Below the pieces are notes generated by a model. The model was not told the DNA's origin, made no database searches, and was given only the letters and a program-made list of their open reading frames with translations. The translations under genes were made by a program, and so were the position numbers. A stretch of 15,450 nt of DNA from Chloroflexota bacterium (GTDB lineage Bacteria; Chloroflexota; Anaerolineae; Anaerolineales; Anaerolineaceae): contig JAJUJY010000103.1 in assembly GCA_029265085.1 (NCBI GenBank), forward strand, positions 1 to 15,450. The letters run 5' to 3'. How positions within the stretch are numbered: the first letter of the stretch is position 1; every line of letters starts with the position of its first letter. Shown piece by piece: positions 14,199 through 15,450 of this stretch.

Positions 14199-14492
14199 AT
14201 GAAATTTGACATCGGTACAATTGTGATTGTTGTTTCAGTTTTGGTTTTCTATTTACGCTTAATCATTATCCAGCGCGCGAAAATTAAAAATCCACCTCAG
14301 GGTTCAACATACTCTCGGTTTTCAATTCTTAGCACACGGGCTTCGGATAAAATCATTGCAGTCTTTGGGTTAGTATTTATAGTGATCGGGATTCTTCTCA
14401 ACCAGAATATAATAAATATACCGTACGGGAATCAGCTTTGGTGGCTCATAATATCGCTAGGGATTGTAGCCTTTAGCTGGGGGTTCCGATAA
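14199..14492 (+). CDS. Small three-pass membrane protein, unrecognised
   Basis: I do not recognise this 97-residue protein. It has three hydrophobic segments (about 5-24, 51-68 and 79-95) separated by a basic, Pro/Ser-containing loop (25-50) and a short Asn-rich loop. It has no cysteines and no catalytic motif. ATG 14199 is preferred over GTG 14190 because AGGG (14187-14190) lies 8 nt before it. The stop is followed after one nucleotide by the next ATG, so the two proteins are almost certainly co-translated and may form a complex. It is predicted to lie in the inner membrane. Confidence 0.75.
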   Translation: MKFDIGTIVIVVSVLVFYLRLIIIQRAKIKNPPQGSTYSRFSILSTRASDKIIAVFGLVFIVIGILLNQNIINIPYGNQLWWLIISLGIVAFSWGFR

Positions 14493-14493
14493 T

Positions 14494-15042
14494 ATGCCAA
14501 CCATCTCGAACCAAATTAGTTGCCCGCATTGCAGCCAACCCGGATGCGTTTATAAAGCCAGCCACATTTACATGGAATATCTCTCGCTTCAACGACCATT
14601 ACTCAACAAATCAATCCAAGATAATGCGAAAATTACAACTGGGCTGCCTGCGGAAAAGATTAAATCACTTGGGATAATTCTTGCGCCGCCTGAAGCTCCC
14701 AAGCAGGTTGTACGGCCTGTAAATCCAGATTGGGTCATATTTATCTTAACTGGAATACTGCCTGTCTTTTTATTGGGAATATATCAAACTCAATCAAATT
14801 ATTTATTCTTTGTGCTTGCTGCTTTAATACTATTTTATGGTTTGTATTTTTGGCAGCGAAAAAACCTGGTCCAAAAATACCAAAACCAAATGGTTAAACA
14901 AAAACAAGATATCGAGGACATAAAACGGTCCATTGGTAATTGGATGGAATTATATTATTGCGACCAGGATCAATGTCTATTTTATTCGGGTGAATCAACC
15001 ACTCACCCGCTTCGTGAAATCAAGATAGTTTTATTGCGTTAA
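14494..15042 (+). CDS. Two-pass membrane protein with cysteine pairs at both ends, unrecognised
   Basis: The protein has 182 residues. The N-terminus carries a zinc-ribbon-like CPHC (C10, C13) plus C18. Hydrophobic segments lie at about 80-97 and 102-120. They are followed by a charged, probably coiled-coil stretch (121-146) rich in Lys and Gln, and then C156 and C161 (YYCDQDQCLFY). With two membrane passes both ends lie on the same side, so the N- and C-terminal cysteines could together form one split zinc ribbon. No enzyme motif is visible. It follows the 97-residue membrane protein after one nucleotide, without a clear ribosome binding site of its own. Function unknown. Confidence 0.78.
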   Translation: MPTISNQISCPHCSQPGCVYKASHIYMEYLSLQRPLLNKSIQDNAKITTGLPAEKIKSLGIILAPPEAPKQVVRPVNPDWVIFILTGILPVFLLGIYQTQSNYLFFVLAALILFYGLYFWQRKNLVQKYQNQMVKQKQDIEDIKRSIGNWMELYYCDQDQCLFYSGESTTHPLREIKIVLLR

Positions 15043-15089
15043 GCTCGCTCGAATGGCTACACGAATTATTTGCCTATATTTTTGAATTT

Positions 15090-15450
15090 TTACTTTGCAA
15101 AATATTGATCCTGTAACTCTTGCGGAATTGGTTCCCCATTAATTTGCGCTACGATGTCGAAAAACGACGCTTTAGTCGCTATTCCACCAGAATATTGGGA
15201 ATAGTACGCTTCTATAACTCGCCAAAAGGTTTCTTCACCCAATTCTTTACGTAAATTCTCCAAAAATATTGCCCCTCGAAGATATACTGCATTTCGATAG
15301 GGTATAAATCCGCTATAATCATAAACCGATTGGTTAATAAACCCCTGTGGTTCATAAAAATCAATACGCGCATATTGCCACCAGGCTAAATCATCCGGAC
15401 TGATATTTTCGTAATAAATTTTTTCACTGAAAGTTGCAAATGATTCATCA
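15090..15450 (-). CDS. M1-family metallopeptidase, C-terminal end (partial, runs off right edge)
   Basis: Read leftward from the right edge, 119 codons are open down to TAA 15092-15090. The sequence includes PYRNAVYLRGAIFLENLR, ELGEETFWRVIEAYY and ATKASFFDIV. This is the pattern of the C-terminal part of the M1 (gluzincin) aminopeptidase catalytic domain, downstream of the HExxH zinc site, which would lie outside the window. The protein ends shortly after this domain (QELQDQYFAK), so the long ERAP1-like C-terminal domain of full aminopeptidase N is absent. It is convergent with the membrane-protein pair, 47 bp away; no terminator hairpin was seen between them. Confidence 0.75.
   Translation of the reverse strand, partial: DESFATFSEKIYYENISPDDLAWWQYARIDFYEPQGFINQSVYDYSGFIPYRNAVYLRGAIFLENLRKELGEETFWRVIEAYYSQYSGGIATKASFFDIVAQINGEPIPQELQDQYFAK

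Overview
The window looks like ordinary chromosomal DNA from a moderately AT-rich free-living bacterium. The best guess is the phylum Chloroflexota (Anaerolineae-like). That guess rests on gene content recognised from memory (a stand-alone gyrase-A C-terminal propeller protein, a single Xer-type recombinase, LysM/M23 and Tat-exported YkuD envelope enzymes, and lar cofactor genes without larA), so it is an inference. No rRNA, tRNA, IS element or CRISPR array was seen.

Layout, left to right. (1) 1-956 (-) is a stand-alone GyrA C-terminal beta-propeller protein running off the left edge. A 634-bp divergent gap follows. It holds a perfect 20-bp inverted repeat around a 6-bp centre (1157-1202), and its inner 28 bp have the architecture of a Xer/dif recombination site. 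1591-2583 (+) is a complete tyrosine recombinase of Xer type. (2) 2590-3675 (-) is a membrane-anchored LysM/M23 cell-wall peptidase, convergent with the recombinase. (3) 3971-5179 (+) is L-2-hydroxyglutarate oxidase, with a candidate promoter and palindromic operator in front and a strong bidirectional hairpin terminator behind. (4) 5243-8960 (-) is a compact run, pip-larB-larE-larC: a proline iminopeptidase followed by the complete nickel-pincer-nucleotide (NPN) cofactor pathway, with 4-nt overlaps between lar genes. There is no larA apoenzyme in the window. (5) 9060-10037 (+) is an aldo/keto reductase resembling the Kv-beta family. A hairpin follows it and is shared with the convergent (-) pair plsC-like acyltransferase (11144-12259) and Tat-exported L,D-transpeptidase (10096-11139). 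(6) 12358-13743 (-) is a UraA-type uracil permease with its own terminator. Its leader holds a second terminator-like hairpin that overlaps the end of a small 53-codon reading frame. (7) 14199-15042 (+) is a two-gene unit of unrecognised membrane proteins, the second with cysteine pairs at both ends. (8) 15090-15450 (-) is the C-terminal end of an M1-family metallopeptidase running off the right edge.

The genes form several small units. The most informative are the recombinase with its nearby dif-like site beside a gyrase-like DNA-wrapping domain (chromosome topology or dimer resolution), the NPN cofactor operon facing a 2-hydroxyglutarate oxidase (possible link through a LarA-family 2-hydroxyacid racemase encoded elsewhere), and the uracil permease with a leader that looks like an attenuator.
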